Below, piece after piece: positions 1 through 8,085 of a stretch of DNA of 64,000 nt (positions are counted from its first letter, which is position 1; every line of letters starts with the position of its first letter). Location of the stretch: NCBI GenBank assembly GCA_934464585.1, contig CAKSJY010000007.1, positions 4,647 to 68,646 on the forward strand, written 5' to 3'. Below the pieces are notes generated by a model. The model ran no database searches, was not told the origin of the DNA, and saw nothing but the letters and a program-made list of their open reading frames with translations. Both the position numbers and the translations under genes were made by a program. The DNA comes from an uncultured Eubacteriales bacterium. Its GTDB lineage: Bacteria > Bacillota > Clostridia > Oscillospirales > Acutalibacteraceae.

Positions 1-1050
1 GTCGGAGTTGTTATGTTCTTTGCTTGGCCGTTTATTCAAGCAGGAATATATGCATTGGGTGGATTAGTTACCGGCTCAGGTTATGCAGGAACATTTATCT
101 ATGGAATAATAGAAAGAGCATTAATACCTTTTGGTCTACACCATGTGTTCTATATGCCATTCTGGCAAACAGGTTTGGGCGGATCTATGATGATAGATGG
201 TGTAAATGTTCAGGGTGCACAGAACATCTATTTTGCTCAGCTTGCTTCTCCTAGTACTACACACTTTAGTGTTGATGCAACAAGGTTTATGGCAGGTAAA
301 TTCCCATTCATGATGTTTGGTTTACCGGGTGCAGCACTTGCTATGTACTTTACAGCGAAACCTTCAAAGAAAAAGGTAGCAGCAGGTTTACTTCTTTCAG
401 CAGCACTAACAGCATTTGTTACAGGTATTACTGAGCCTTTGGAATTTACATTCTTGTTTGTAGCACCACTTATGTATGCTGTTCACTGTGTTTTTGCAGG
501 ACTTTCATTTATGTTAATGCATATATTTAATGTTGGTGTGGGAATGACATTCTCTGGTGGATTTATCGACTTTATGTTATTTGGTGTTTTACAGGGTAAC
601 GATAAGACAAACTGGATATTTATACCAATAGTCGGAATATTCTATTTCATAATATACTTCTTTGTCTTTACTTTCATGATCAAAAAGTTCAATTATGTAA
701 CACCTGGTAGGGAAGAGGACGATGAAGAAACTAAGCTTTATACAAGAAAAGATGTTGAAGAAGCTAAAGGTAGTTCATCAGATTTCAGATCAAATCTTAC
801 TAGTGATGCAGTTTCTCAAATGATACTAGATGGTCTTGGTGGAATTGACAATATAGATGATTTAGATTGCTGTGCAACTCGTTTAAGAGTAACAGTTCAA
901 GATAGTTCTAAGGTTGTAGATGCTACTTTGAAAAAGAGTGGTGCTTCCGGAGTAATCAAAAAGGGATCCGGAGTTCAAATTATCTATGGACCAAGAGTAA
1001 CAGTTATAAAAAGTGAGCTTGAAGACTATATTGATTCTATTAAGAAGTAA
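1..1050 (+). CDS. PTS sugar permease EIICB, 5' end missing
   Basis: This is the C-terminal part of a phosphotransferase permease that imports and phosphorylates a hexose or glucoside (glucose/maltose/GlcNAc family). The reading frame is open to the first base of the window, so the true start lies upstream; numbering here runs from the Met at base 13. The membrane IIC part ends near residue 225 and contains the family motif GITEP (138-142), whose Glu lies in the sugar site. A charged linker (231-260) leads to a IIB domain. There, the phosphorylated Cys is the second of the pair in DCCATRLR (Cys287 by alignment to the usual C-x-T-R-L-R). No IIA domain follows, so IIA must be supplied in trans. 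HPr, the phosphate donor, is encoded at 23976-24242. The exact sugar cannot be read from this fragment. Confidence 0.93.
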   Translation, partial: VGVVMFFAWPFIQAGIYALGGLVTGSGYAGTFIYGIIERALIPFGLHHVFYMPFWQTGLGGSMMIDGVNVQGAQNIYFAQLASPSTTHFSVDATRFMAGKFPFMMFGLPGAALAMYFTAKPSKKKVAAGLLLSAALTAFVTGITEPLEFTFLFVAPLMYAVHCVFAGLSFMLMHIFNVGVGMTFSGGFIDFMLFGVLQGNDKTNWIFIPIVGIFYFIIYFFVFTFMIKKFNYVTPGREEDDEETKLYTRKDVEEAKGSSSDFRSNLTSDAVSQMILDGLGGIDNIDDLDCCATRLRVTVQDSSKVVDATLKKSGASGVIKKGSGVQIIYGPRVTVIKSELEDYIDSIKK

Positions 1051-1076
1051 TCTTTACTAAATTAAAAATATAAAAT

Positions 1077-1112
1077 TATATGCACCCTCACTAATGTGAA
1101 GGTGCATATATA
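1077..1112 (+). terminator. Terminator hairpin after the PTS gene
   Basis: The arms ATATGCACC and GGTGCATAT, with a further TCAC/GTGA inside, form a strong stem about 25 bases after the PTS stop codon. The T-tract that follows is weak (TATATTTG). The right arm runs almost into the ribosome-binding site of the next gene, so an in-frame ATG at 1096 inside the hairpin is unlikely to be used. Confidence 0.6.
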
Positions 1113-1128
1113 TTTGTTTGAGGTTAAG

Positions 1129-2070
1129 ATGATAGATGAAATGAAAGTATTATCGATAGTTGTACCATGCTATAATGAACAGACTGCGATTAAGATTTTT
1201 TATAATGAAATAATTAAAGTATCAAAAAAACTTCAACCGAAAGTAGAATTTGAAATTATATTTATTGACGACGGTTCCAAGGACAATACCTTGTATGCTA
1301 TTAAAGAAATAAGTAACCAAGATGTTAGAGTAAAGTACATATCTTTTTCAAGAAATTTTGGTAAAGAATCTGCAATGTATGCCGGTTTAAAAAAGGCTAA
1401 AGGTGATCTTGTTGCAATAATGGATGTTGATTTACAAGATCCACCTAAACTTTTGTATGATATGTATAACTGTATTGTTAATGGAGAATGCGACTGTGTC
1501 GCAGCAAGACGTGTAACAAGAAAAGGAGAGCCACTTATAAGATCGTTTTTTGCCAGATGTTTTTATTCACTTGTTAATAAGGTATCTAATACTCAAATAG
1601 TAGATGGCGCAAGGGATTATAGACTAATGACAAGGCAAATGGTAGATTCTATAATTAGCTTGAAAGAATACAACAGATTTTCAAAAGGTATATTTAGTTG
1701 GGTTGGTTATAACACAAAGTGGATTGAATATGAAAATGTGGAAAGAGTAACCGGCGAAACAAGGTGGTCTTTTTGGAAACTGTTTATCTATTCTTTAGAT
1801 GGAATAATAGCATTCTCGACTGCTCCGTTGGCTCTTGCTTCTGTTGCAGGAATACTACTATGCTTTTTAGCATTTATTTTTATTTGTATTATAATAGTTA
1901 AAACTCTAGTTTTTGGTGATCCTGTTGATGGTTATCCATCACTTATATGCGTTATAATGTTTATAGGTGGGGTACAACTTTTTTGTATCGGAATACTAGG
2001 ACAATATATTGCAAGGATTTATTTAGAAACCAAAAAACGGCCGTTATACATAATAAAAGAAGAAAGTTAA
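1129..2070 (+). CDS. Polyprenyl-phosphate glycosyltransferase, GT2 (GtrB/DPM1-like)
   Basis: This membrane glycosyltransferase of family 2 is likely to move a sugar from a nucleotide donor to undecaprenyl phosphate for cell-surface glycosylation. The GT-A domain opens with IVVPCYNEQ. The metal-binding region reads DVDLQDPP, and the acceptor-side region contains GARDYRLM. Two hydrophobic segments near the C-terminus (about 225-250 and 265-290) are the two anchors typical of GtrB/ArnC/DPM1 enzymes. I chose the ATG at 1129 because GAGG lies six bases upstream; an in-frame ATG at 1096 lies inside the preceding hairpin. The gene stands alone, with no flippase or polymer ligase beside it, so its target glycan is unknown. 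Confidence 0.88.
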   Translation: MIDEMKVLSIVVPCYNEQTAIKIFYNEIIKVSKKLQPKVEFEIIFIDDGSKDNTLYAIKEISNQDVRVKYISFSRNFGKESAMYAGLKKAKGDLVAIMDVDLQDPPKLLYDMYNCIVNGECDCVAARRVTRKGEPLIRSFFARCFYSLVNKVSNTQIVDGARDYRLMTRQMVDSIISLKEYNRFSKGIFSWVGYNTKWIEYENVERVTGETRWSFWKLFIYSLDGIIAFSTAPLALASVAGILLCFLAFIFICIIIVKTLVFGDPVDGYPSLICVIMFIGGVQLFCIGILGQYIARIYLETKKRPLYIIKEES

Positions 2071-2084
2071 AAGATTTATATATC

Positions 2085-2102
2085 TAAAGTCTTAAGGCTT
2101 TA
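2085..2102 (+). promoter_or_regulatory. Small hairpin abutting the ribosome-binding site of the VUT transporter gene
   Basis: TAAAGTC and GGCTTTA can pair around a TTAA loop (one G-U pair). The helix ends one base before the Shine-Dalgarno sequence GGAAAGG. It might modulate translation of the transporter, but it does not match any preQ1 riboswitch consensus I know. Confidence 0.25.
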
Positions 2103-2118
2103 GGAAAGGATGATTAAT

Positions 2119-2802
2119 ATGAAACAGGTGCTGGACAACCCTGAAAAAAACCAGGAAAGTATATATCAAAATGACTTTAACTGTCTTTTAGTAGTAGCTG
2201 CATTTATGGTTACGTCGTATATAGCAGCAAATGTTATGGCGGTAAAGCTTGTACAGATATTTAATATTACTATTTTTGATGCAGGAACAATAACATTCCC
2301 AATATCGTTTATGCTTGGAAATGTACTAACTGAGGTATGGGGATTTAAAATAGCAAGAAAGGTCATAATACTTACGTTTGTTTGCAATTTGTTTTTTGTG
2401 ATATCGACAACTATAGGCATATTTTTGCCATCTCCTGATTATATGCAGGAAATTGCATTGTCATATAAAAACATATTCACAACTGTTCCGAGAATATTAT
2501 TTGCTTCATTTGTAGCGTTTTTATGTGGGCAGTTTACTAACTCATGGGCAATGGAAAAAATAAAAAAGATAACCAATAAAAAGTATTTATGGCTAAGAAC
2601 AATACTAAGTTCAGTAGTAGGGTATGTTTTTGATACTATTCCGTTTACATTTATAGCTTTTGCAGGTGTTGCACCATTAAAAGATATTATAAGTATGATT
2701 TCAATGCTTTATTTTGCCAAAATAGCAATAGAAATATTTTTTGGTACTCCGTTTGCTTATATTTTAGTATCATTTTTAAAGAAAAAGGTGAGTGATTATT
2801 AG
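2119..2802 (+). CDS. VUT-family (YhhQ-like) queuosine-precursor transporter
   Basis: This integral membrane protein belongs to the VUT/YhhQ family. E. coli YhhQ imports the 7-deazaguanine bases preQ0 and preQ1, and other members take up queuine. Family hallmarks are the segment MLGNVLTEVWG and the later VGYVFDTIPFTFIAFAG, set among about six hydrophobic helices; the roughly 225-residue length fits. The ATG at 2119 is preferred because AAAGG sits about nine bases ahead, while the ATG at 2110 overlaps that site. The next gene starts one base after this stop, so the two are almost certainly co-transcribed. That partner, a radical SAM protein, points to queuine rather than preQ0/preQ1 as the imported base; this last step is inference. 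Confidence 0.85.
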   Translation: MKQVLDNPEKNQESIYQNDFNCLLVVAAFMVTSYIAANVMAVKLVQIFNITIFDAGTITFPISFMLGNVLTEVWGFKIARKVIILTFVCNLFFVISTTIGIFLPSPDYMQEIALSYKNIFTTVPRILFASFVAFLCGQFTNSWAMEKIKKITNKKYLWLRTILSSVVGYVFDTIPFTFIAFAGVAPLKDIISMISMLYFAKIAIEIFFGTPFAYILVSFLKKKVSDY

Positions 2803-2803
2803 T

Positions 2804-3496
2804 ATGGGTGATCTTGTTAGATATTCTCTAATAACAGAAAAAATGCCAAGAGAATTTATTTTACTCCAGGGAAACGGATGTATTTGGAAAAAGTGCATTT
2901 TTTGCGATTATTATAATGATGTGAGTAATAACCCCTTTTCTGTAAATAAACCTGTTATAGATATGATTACAGGGGAAACAGGTACCCTAGATGTAATCAA
3001 TTCAGGTTCTGCCATGGAACTCGATAGAGATACAGTAAATTATTTAAGGAAAAAGGTAAAAGAAAAGTCTATAAATACTTTGTGGTTTGAGGCACATTGG
3101 TTATATAGAGACAAGCTTCTAGATTTTTCTAAAAATTTTCCGGAATGTAATGTAAAATATAGAATAGGGGTAGAAACATTCGATAAGGACTTATCATTAA
3201 AATTAAAAAAGGGAATAGGTAGAAATGTTACTCCTAAGGAAATCTCAAAATATTTTAAGGGTGCCTGCCTCCTTGTAGGGTTTGAAGGACAAACAAAAGA
3301 AATTATTGAAAACGATATAAATATAGCGTTACAGTATTTTGAATATTTTAGTGTTAATGTGTTCGTAGAAAATTCTACCGGTCTTAAAAGAGATAGTAGT
3401 CTGGTTGAATGGTTTATACATAATATGTATCCTAAAATAAAGGATAACCCCAAAATAGAAGTTCTTATTAATAATACAGACCTTGGTGTTGGTTAA
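2804..3496 (+). CDS. Radical SAM protein, candidate queuine lyase (QueL-like)
   Basis: This small radical SAM enzyme has its cluster-binding cysteines at 26, 31 and 34, in the context GNGCIWKKCIFCDYY. The spacing is CX4CX2C rather than the textbook CX3CX2C. At about 230 residues it is short for the superfamily and has no added SPASM or B12 domain. It follows a YhhQ/VUT transporter with one base between the genes. Established work on gut Clostridia describes a radical SAM subgroup that converts salvaged queuine to preQ1 and travels with queuosine-precursor transporters. Assignment to that subgroup is inferred from position and size. I chose the ATG at 2804, eleven bases after AAGGTGAG; a GTG at 2792 overlaps that site. 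Queuosine-unrelated radical SAM functions remain possible. Confidence 0.7.
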   Translation: MGDLVRYSLITEKMPREFILLQGNGCIWKKCIFCDYYNDVSNNPFSVNKPVIDMITGETGTLDVINSGSAMELDRDTVNYLRKKVKEKSINTLWFEAHWLYRDKLLDFSKNFPECNVKYRIGVETFDKDLSLKLKKGIGRNVTPKEISKYFKGACLLVGFEGQTKEIIENDINIALQYFEYFSVNVFVENSTGLKRDSSLVEWFIHNMYPKIKDNPKIEVLINNTDLGVG

Positions 3497-3510
3497 TTAA
3501 ACATATAAAG

Positions 3511-3553
3511 AAATACCTACTACAAAGTAAGTCTTTGATAGTAGGTATTTTTA
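3511..3553. terminator. Bidirectional terminator between the radical SAM gene and argS
   Basis: A long perfect stem (AAATACCTACTA with TAGTAGGTATTT, continued by CAAAG with CTTTG) lies between two convergent genes. It has a T-rich exit on the plus strand and an A-rich entry that serves the minus strand. Confidence 0.85.
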
Positions 3554-3574
3554 TATAGGTAATACTATATGATT

Positions 3575-5269
3575 TTACATAGTTTCGGGAGTAGATATTT
3601 TGAACATAGTAAGTACATTAAAGATAGCTGTTTTTACAGCAAGACAAAGATTTATTCTTGCATACATCAATTCTTCATCTTCACATTTAACACGACAACT
3701 TGAATAAAATTTATGGAATAATGTAGCAAGATCAATTACATATTTAGTCATGTTGGCCGGGTTATAACTTTTAGCTGAATTTATGATTTCATCTGTGTAA
3801 AGAGCAAGATGCATAATTAAATCCTTTTCTTCTTTTGAAGATAGTAGTGCTAAGTTTAATTCGTCAGAATTTTTGGGAGTTATACCTGATTCTTTCAAAT
3901 TTCTTAATATACTGCAAATTCTTGCGTGTGCATATTGGACATAGTATACAGGATTTTGAGAATCCTGTTTGATAGCGAGATCTAAATCGAAGTCCATTTG
4001 AGTATTTGGTTCACGCATATTAAATAAGAATCTTGCAGCATCTACAGGTACTTCATCAAGCAAATCAGAAAGCTGAATAGCTTTTCCGGTACGTTTACTC
4101 ATTTTTACTACTTCGCCATCTTTTACTAATTTAACAAGTTGCATTAAAACAACGTCAAATTTACTTTCGTCAAGTCCAAGAGCTTTTATTGCTCCCTTCA
4201 TTCGTGATACATGACCATGGTGGTCAGCTCCCCAAACGTCGACACATCTATCGAAACCGCGTGTTAAAAACTTGTTTCTGTGATATGCAATATCAGCGGC
4301 AAAATATGTTGGAATACCATTTTTTCTAATTAAAACGTCGTCTTTTTCAGCACCAAATTCAGTAGCCTTGTACCAAGTTGCACCATCAAGCTCATATGTA
4401 AGGCCTTTTTGTCTTAATATCTCAATAGTTTCCATGACTTCACCATTTTTATGAAGATCACTTTCGCAGAACCAATTGTCGTAGAATATGCGATATTTTT
4501 CCATATCCTTTTTCATTTTTGCAATGTTTTTTGGTAAAGCGAAATCAACTAAGGCTTTTCGTCTCTCTTGTTCCGATTTATTCATATATGAGTCACTGTG
4601 CACTTCTGCAAACATATGTGCTAATTCTTTAATGTCTTCACCATGGTAACTATCTTCAGGTAAAACAACATTTTCTTCACCATCAAATATTTGTCTATAT
4701 CTAACATCAAGAGACAACGCAAATTTTTCGATCTGATTTCCAGCGTCATTTATATAAAATTCACGATATGTATCAAATCCGGCAGTCTCTAATACGGAAG
4801 CTAGACAGTCTCCTAAAGCTCCTCCACGTGCATTGCCCATATGCATAGGTCCTGTAGGGTTTGCAGAAACAAATTCTACCATAATTTTTTGATTTTTACC
4901 GTAATCAGATTTACCATAATCGGTTCCTAACTTTTCAATGTCTTTTAGTATTTCTATATAAAAACGTTCTGACAAAAAGAAATTGATAAACCCAGGGCCT
5001 GCAGTTTCACACTTTTCAAACATAGATTCCTCAAGATCAATATTATCACAAATAGCCTGGGCTATTTTTATAGGTGCCATTTTAAAAGACCTTGCAGAAA
5101 CCATTGCAACGTTAGTTGCAAAGTCCCCATGAGATTTATCTTGTGGCATTTCTATAATAAAATTAGGTATAGGTGCTTCCGGCAAAGATTTATTTTCGAT
5201 TGCTGTATATATGGCTTTATTAATAAGCTCTTTTAAGTTTTTAGTTGTTTGAAGAACTATTTTCGACAT
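3575..5269 (-). CDS. argS: Arginyl-tRNA synthetase
   Basis: This cytoplasmic class I aminoacyl-tRNA synthetase charges tRNA-Arg. The N-terminal Add1 domain comes first. The catalytic core follows with the HIGH-type motif HMGNARGG after ANPTGP, and KMSKRTG in the second half. The C-terminal DALR anticodon-binding domain holds the QNPVYYVQYAHARI segment. The full length of 564 residues is normal. The start ATG is preceded by AAGGAAAGGG, and the first 29 bases overlap the end of the ywiB-like gene, as in the ywiB-argS pairing of Bacillus. It is the last gene of a ddl-murI-ywiB-argS operon that ends at the hairpin just beyond its stop. Confidence 0.98.
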   Translation of the reverse strand: MSKIVLQTTKNLKELINKAIYTAIENKSLPEAPIPNFIIEMPQDKSHGDFATNVAMVSARSFKMAPIKIAQAICDNIDLEESMFEKCETAGPGFINFFLSERFYIEILKDIEKLGTDYGKSDYGKNQKIMVEFVSANPTGPMHMGNARGGALGDCLASVLETAGFDTYREFYINDAGNQIEKFALSLDVRYRQIFDGEENVVLPEDSYHGEDIKELAHMFAEVHSDSYMNKSEQERRKALVDFALPKNIAKMKKDMEKYRIFYDNWFCESDLHKNGEVMETIEILRQKGLTYELDGATWYKATEFGAEKDDVLIRKNGIPTYFAADIAYHRNKFLTRGFDRCVDVWGADHHGHVSRMKGAIKALGLDESKFDVVLMQLVKLVKDGEVVKMSKRTGKAIQLSDLLDEVPVDAARFLFNMREPNTQMDFDLDLAIKQDSQNPVYYVQYAHARICSILRNLKESGITPKNSDELNLALLSSKEEKDLIMHLALYTDEIINSAKSYNPANMTKYVIDLATLFHKFYSSCRVKCEDEELMYARINLCLAVKTAIFNVLTMFKISTPETM

Positions 5270-5705
5270 TTTTGTTATTTAACCCTTTCCTTACTTTTAT
5301 TGAAATATTATTAATGCTTGACAATCCGGAATTGATATCCAAAGAATAAGAAATATCTAATGTGCCTCCATCATTATTTAACGATGATAAAATACTGGTG
5401 GTTGAAACACCAACTATTAGATTGCCAAATTCAGTAGAATAAAGACATTGTTGACGCTTGTCCTTTTCGAGGACTAGACGAGCATTTCTTTTTCCGGACT
5501 TTATTAAGGTGACTTTTTGTTCACCCTCTACTTTTAATGTTGAAGTGATTTTTTCGGAGGTGTCGTCATCGTCATATTCATCGTATACTATATAGTATTT
5601 ATTGTTTTTGTTTGTATATGAACAAGCAGTGGTTAGTGTGATTGTTTCTTCTTGATTATCAATAAGTTGAGTGCCTATTATATCTATTAAATATTGTTTT
5701 TCCAA
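5241..5705 (-). CDS. ywiB: DUF1934 beta-barrel protein (YwiB family)
   Basis: This small cytoplasmic protein of unknown function belongs to DUF1934, the family of Bacillus YwiB. Hallmarks are the segment YIVYDEYDDD, where a conserved Y-x-E normally sits, and the strand-rich C-terminal half ending in a barrel-closing stretch. Its position directly before argS, overlapping it by 29 bases, is the conserved arrangement in Firmicutes and supports the assignment. Translation starts at TTG, with AAGGA eight bases upstream; no in-frame ATG fits better. It has no signal peptide or membrane segment. The tail is Asn/Ser-rich (ENSSSNN). Overlap with argS suggests translational coupling. Confidence 0.8.
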   Translation of the reverse strand: MEKQYLIDIIGTQLIDNQEETITLTTACSYTNKNNKYYIVYDEYDDDDTSEKITSTLKVEGEQKVTLIKSGKRNARLVLEKDKRQQCLYSTEFGNLIVGVSTTSILSSLNNDGGTLDISYSLDINSGLSSINNISIKVRKGLNNKNVENSSSNN

Positions 5706-5720
5706 ATTATCATTCCTTTT

Positions 5721-6533
5721 TTAGAACGCTTCAATATTAATTTTTGAAACATTATAATTAACATTAGAACCTAAAAATAACTGTGCAACATTAGAAAATC
5801 CTTCGGTTGAATCACTTACATAAAATGAATAAGAGCCTTTTTTACCGGAATTATCGAGCAAATTGTTTTCTTTTATATAATTTGCAGAATAAATAGCCGT
5901 TTCGCGTCCGGAATCTATTATTTTTATGCTGTTTCCTATTACATTTGATATAGCTTCTCTTATGATAGGGTAGTGTGTACAGCCGAGGATTAAAGTATCG
6001 ATACCCCTTTCTACTATTTCTGAAAGATAGCGTTTAATTGTCAAATTTAAAATTGGATCATTATGGTCAATAAAACCATTTTCAACTAACGGAACAAATA
6101 GGGGACAATCCTTTTCGAAAATTTCTATATCTTTGTTTATTTTGAGGATTTCTTTACGATAAGAACCGCTTTTAATAGTAGCCGTAGTACCTATTACACC
6201 AATTTTACCATTAACAGTTGCGTTAACAGCAGAGATAGCTGTCGGTGCTACTACTCCTGTAAATAAAACAGGCAGACTACTTTTAAGTTCTGTTGCAACA
6301 GAACTAACCGTTCCGCAAGCGGCGATAATCATTTTTACATTATGGTGCATTAAAAAAGCAGCGTCTTGAAATGCATACTTGGTAATGGTTTCCTGACTAC
6401 GGTTACCATATGGGACTCGTCCGGTATCACCAAAATATATAATATCTTCATTTGGTAATACTCTAATAAGCTCTTTTACTGCAGTAAGGCCTCCCAGGCC
6501 TGAATCAAAAACTCCGATAGCCTGTTTAGTCAT
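5721..6533 (-). CDS. murI: Glutamate racemase
   Basis: This enzyme makes D-glutamate for peptidoglycan by cofactor-independent racemisation. The N-terminus GVFDSGLGGLTAVKEL is the family signature. The two catalytic cysteines lie in AACGTVSS (near residue 73) and LGCTHYP (near 185), and the GDTGRVPYG segment binds substrate. Its 270 residues are normal. The ATG overlaps the end of ddl by eight bases. Pairing D-Glu synthesis with D-Ala-D-Ala ligation in one operon puts two cytoplasmic steps of the stem peptide under a single promoter. Confidence 0.97.
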   Translation of the reverse strand: MTKQAIGVFDSGLGGLTAVKELIRVLPNEDIIYFGDTGRVPYGNRSQETITKYAFQDAAFLMHHNVKMIIAACGTVSSVATELKSSLPVLFTGVVAPTAISAVNATVNGKIGVIGTTATIKSGSYRKEILKINKDIEIFEKDCPLFVPLVENGFIDHNDPILNLTIKRYLSEIVERGIDTLILGCTHYPIIREAISNVIGNSIKIIDSGRETAIYSANYIKENNLLDNSGKKGSYSFYVSDSTEGFSNVAQLFLGSNVNYNVSKINIEAF

Positions 6534-7599
6534 TTATACACTCTTTCCTTTCGAGTGCAAGTGTGATTAATCTTTCGATAAGCTCAGATATACAAATTCC
6601 ACTTTTATCCATTAACATCGGATACATACTTATATCTGTAAATCCAGGGAGGGTGTTGATTTCATTAAGAAGTACTCTGCCGCTAGATTCTTCAACAAAA
6701 AAGTCAATTCTCGATAAACCGCTACAACCTAAAGCATGGTAGGCTTTTTTAGCTACATTTTGTATTTCAAGCATGGTTTCGCTGTTTATCCTTGCAGGGA
6801 TAAACAATTCAGTTGAATTGTTTACATATTTTGAATTATAGTCATAAAATTCATCTTTAGTGCTTATTTCACCAACAATAGATGCAATTAGCTCGTCATT
6901 TCCTAAAACAGCACATTCGACTTCTTTTCCGACAATAGCTTCCTCAACAAGTATTCTGTTGTCTTCTTTTAAAGCAGTCTTAATACATTCAACTAGTTCT
7001 TGGCGGTTAGATGCCTTTCCAACGCCAACAGAAGAGCCTGCGTTTGATGGTTTAACAAACACAGGATAACTATTAATTGCATTTTCTACTTTAAGAATAC
7101 ATTCATCTGGGTTTGACTTGAATTGATAAGAATTAAACCAAGCGAATTTTGCTTGATCAATATTGTTGTAGTCGAACAAGATATTAGTTGTAATTTTATC
7201 CATGCATGATGCTGAAGAAAGGGTATTACATCCAACATATGGTATACAAGCAAGTTCTAAGAGACCTTGTATTGTTCCGTCCTCACCATTTTTTCCATGA
7301 AGTACGGGAATAACAGCATCTAATTTAATTATATTATTTCCTGTTATAATGCCACCTATAGTAGGATCAGGGGATATGTATGCCGGTTGTTTATTATCCG
7401 AAAATTCCCAACTGCCATCAAAAATATTTTTAGTATCTCCAGTATATAAAAACCATTGACCTTGTTTAGTTATTCCTATTGTATATATATTATATTTTTC
7501 ATTAGAAATATTATTTATAATACAAGTAGCTGATCTTCTTGAAACCTCATGTTCAGAAGATTTACCACCGAAAATAATAGCAACATTTTTCTTTAACAC
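6526..7599 (-). CDS. ddl: D-alanine--D-alanine ligase
   Basis: This ATP-grasp ligase forms the D-Ala-D-Ala terminus of peptidoglycan precursors. The N-terminal VAIIFGGKSSEHEVS motif includes the substrate-binding Glu. The ATP-binding core contains VKPSNAGSSVGV, and metal ligands lie in the C-terminal LLNEINTLPG. The loop FYDYNSKY carries the Tyr typical of D-Ala-D-Ala enzymes, not the residues seen in VanA-type D-Ala-D-Lac ligases, so intrinsic vancomycin resistance is not suggested. I chose the GTG at 7599, nine bases after AGAGG, because the GTG at 7608 overlaps that site. It is the first gene of the operon and has its own promoter just upstream. Confidence 0.96.
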   Translation of the reverse strand: MLKKNVAIIFGGKSSEHEVSRRSATCIINNISNEKYNIYTIGITKQGQWFLYTGDTKNIFDGSWEFSDNKQPAYISPDPTIGGIITGNNIIKLDAVIPVLHGKNGEDGTIQGLLELACIPYVGCNTLSSASCMDKITTNILFDYNNIDQAKFAWFNSYQFKSNPDECILKVENAINSYPVFVKPSNAGSSVGVGKASNRQELVECIKTALKEDNRILVEEAIVGKEVECAVLGNDELIASIVGEISTKDEFYDYNSKYVNNSTELFIPARINSETMLEIQNVAKKAYHALGCSGLSRIDFFVEESSGRVLLNEINTLPGFTDISMYPMLMDKSGICISELIERLITLALERKECIND

Positions 7600-7629
7600 A
7601 GAATTCACCCTCTAAAAAAATATAATTCC

Positions 7630-7658
7630 ATGATAACATATATATAATAATTTAGCAA
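7630..7658 (-). promoter_or_regulatory. Sigma-A-type promoter of the ddl operon
   Basis: On the minus strand, TTGCTA and TATCAT are 17 bases apart and lie 31-59 bases before the chosen ddl start. No competing promoter is visible between this and the terminator at 7721. Confidence 0.6.
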
Positions 7659-7720
7659 ATAAAATTCCTTGTTTTATGCTGGGTATCAATTAAAGGATAT
7701 TATATTTTTTAATCCGATAA

Positions 7721-7757
7721 ATACTAAAGGGAACCTGAATATGGTTCCCTTTAGTAT
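7721..7757 (-). terminator. Terminator of the Asn-rich peptide gene
   Basis: A perfect 15-base stem (ATACTAAAGGGAACC with its complement) around a 7-base loop lies about 50 bases after the peptide stop codon. It isolates the peptide gene from the ddl promoter downstream. The T-tract on the minus strand is short. Confidence 0.7.
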
Positions 7758-7805
7758 TTATAACTACAATAATTTTATTATTTTAACATAGAGGCTACAC
7801 GGTGA

Positions 7806-7940
7806 TTAATCCTCAAAATTGTTATTGTTATTATTATTTTTGCAGTTGTTGTTTTTCTTGTTGTTAAATTGGCTGTTGTTATTGTTGTTTTTTTGGTTAT
7901 TGAATTGATTGTTCTTTTTGTTTGAAGATTGGTTTTCCAT
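7806..7940 (-). CDS. Asn-rich 44-residue peptide of unknown function
   Basis: This short frame has an exceptionally strong ribosome-binding site, AGGAGGTGAT, matching ten bases of the 16S rRNA tail and placed three bases before the ATG. The product starts MENQSSNKKNN and ends NNFED. By my count 23 of 44 residues are Asn; the rest are mainly Lys and Gln with three Phe, one Cys (33) and two acidic residues at the very end. There is no signal peptide or membrane helix. A strong terminator follows, so it looks like a single-gene transcript. I do not recognise a family. Asn-rich small proteins occur among sporulation and stress peptides of Firmicutes, but that link is only a guess. A longer overlapping frame in another register (7778-7975) lacks a fitting start signal. 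Confidence 0.7.
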   Translation of the reverse strand: MENQSSNKKNNQFNNQKNNNNNSQFNNKKNNNCKNNNNNNNFED

Positions 7941-7962
7941 TGTATCACCTCCTGCATTAATA

Positions 7963-7999
7963 TATCGATATTCAAGAAAGCGTTTCTTGCTTATCGATA
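7963..7999. repeat. 37-base palindrome upstream of the Asn-rich peptide gene
   Basis: Two copies of the self-complementary octamer TATCGATA flank an inner stem CAAGAAA/TTTCTTG with a three-base centre. The element begins about 20 bases before the peptide's ribosome-binding site. It could be an operator or a leader hairpin. It has no T-tract, so it is not a plain terminator. Confidence 0.55.
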
Positions 8000-8085
8000 A
8001 TTATATTATTATCTCTTTTGCACTTTTTATTCTGGAAGATTTTTAATATTTGTAAATTTCAATTTCAAGTGTATTTTAGCGTATC

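Noticed and set aside
1096..1128. Upstream ATG for the glycosyltransferase gene
   Set aside because: It lies within the terminator hairpin of the PTS gene and has no ribosome-binding site; the ATG at 1129 has GAGG at good spacing.
2071..2118. preQ1 riboswitch upstream of the VUT transporter
   Set aside because: Only a 7-base-pair hairpin is present; the C-rich loop and A-rich tail of known preQ1 classes are missing.
7778..7975. 65-codon minus-strand frame overlapping the Asn-rich peptide
   Set aside because: It lacks a ribosome-binding site at its start and is Thr/Ile low-complexity; the strong AGGAGGTGAT site points to the 44-residue frame instead.
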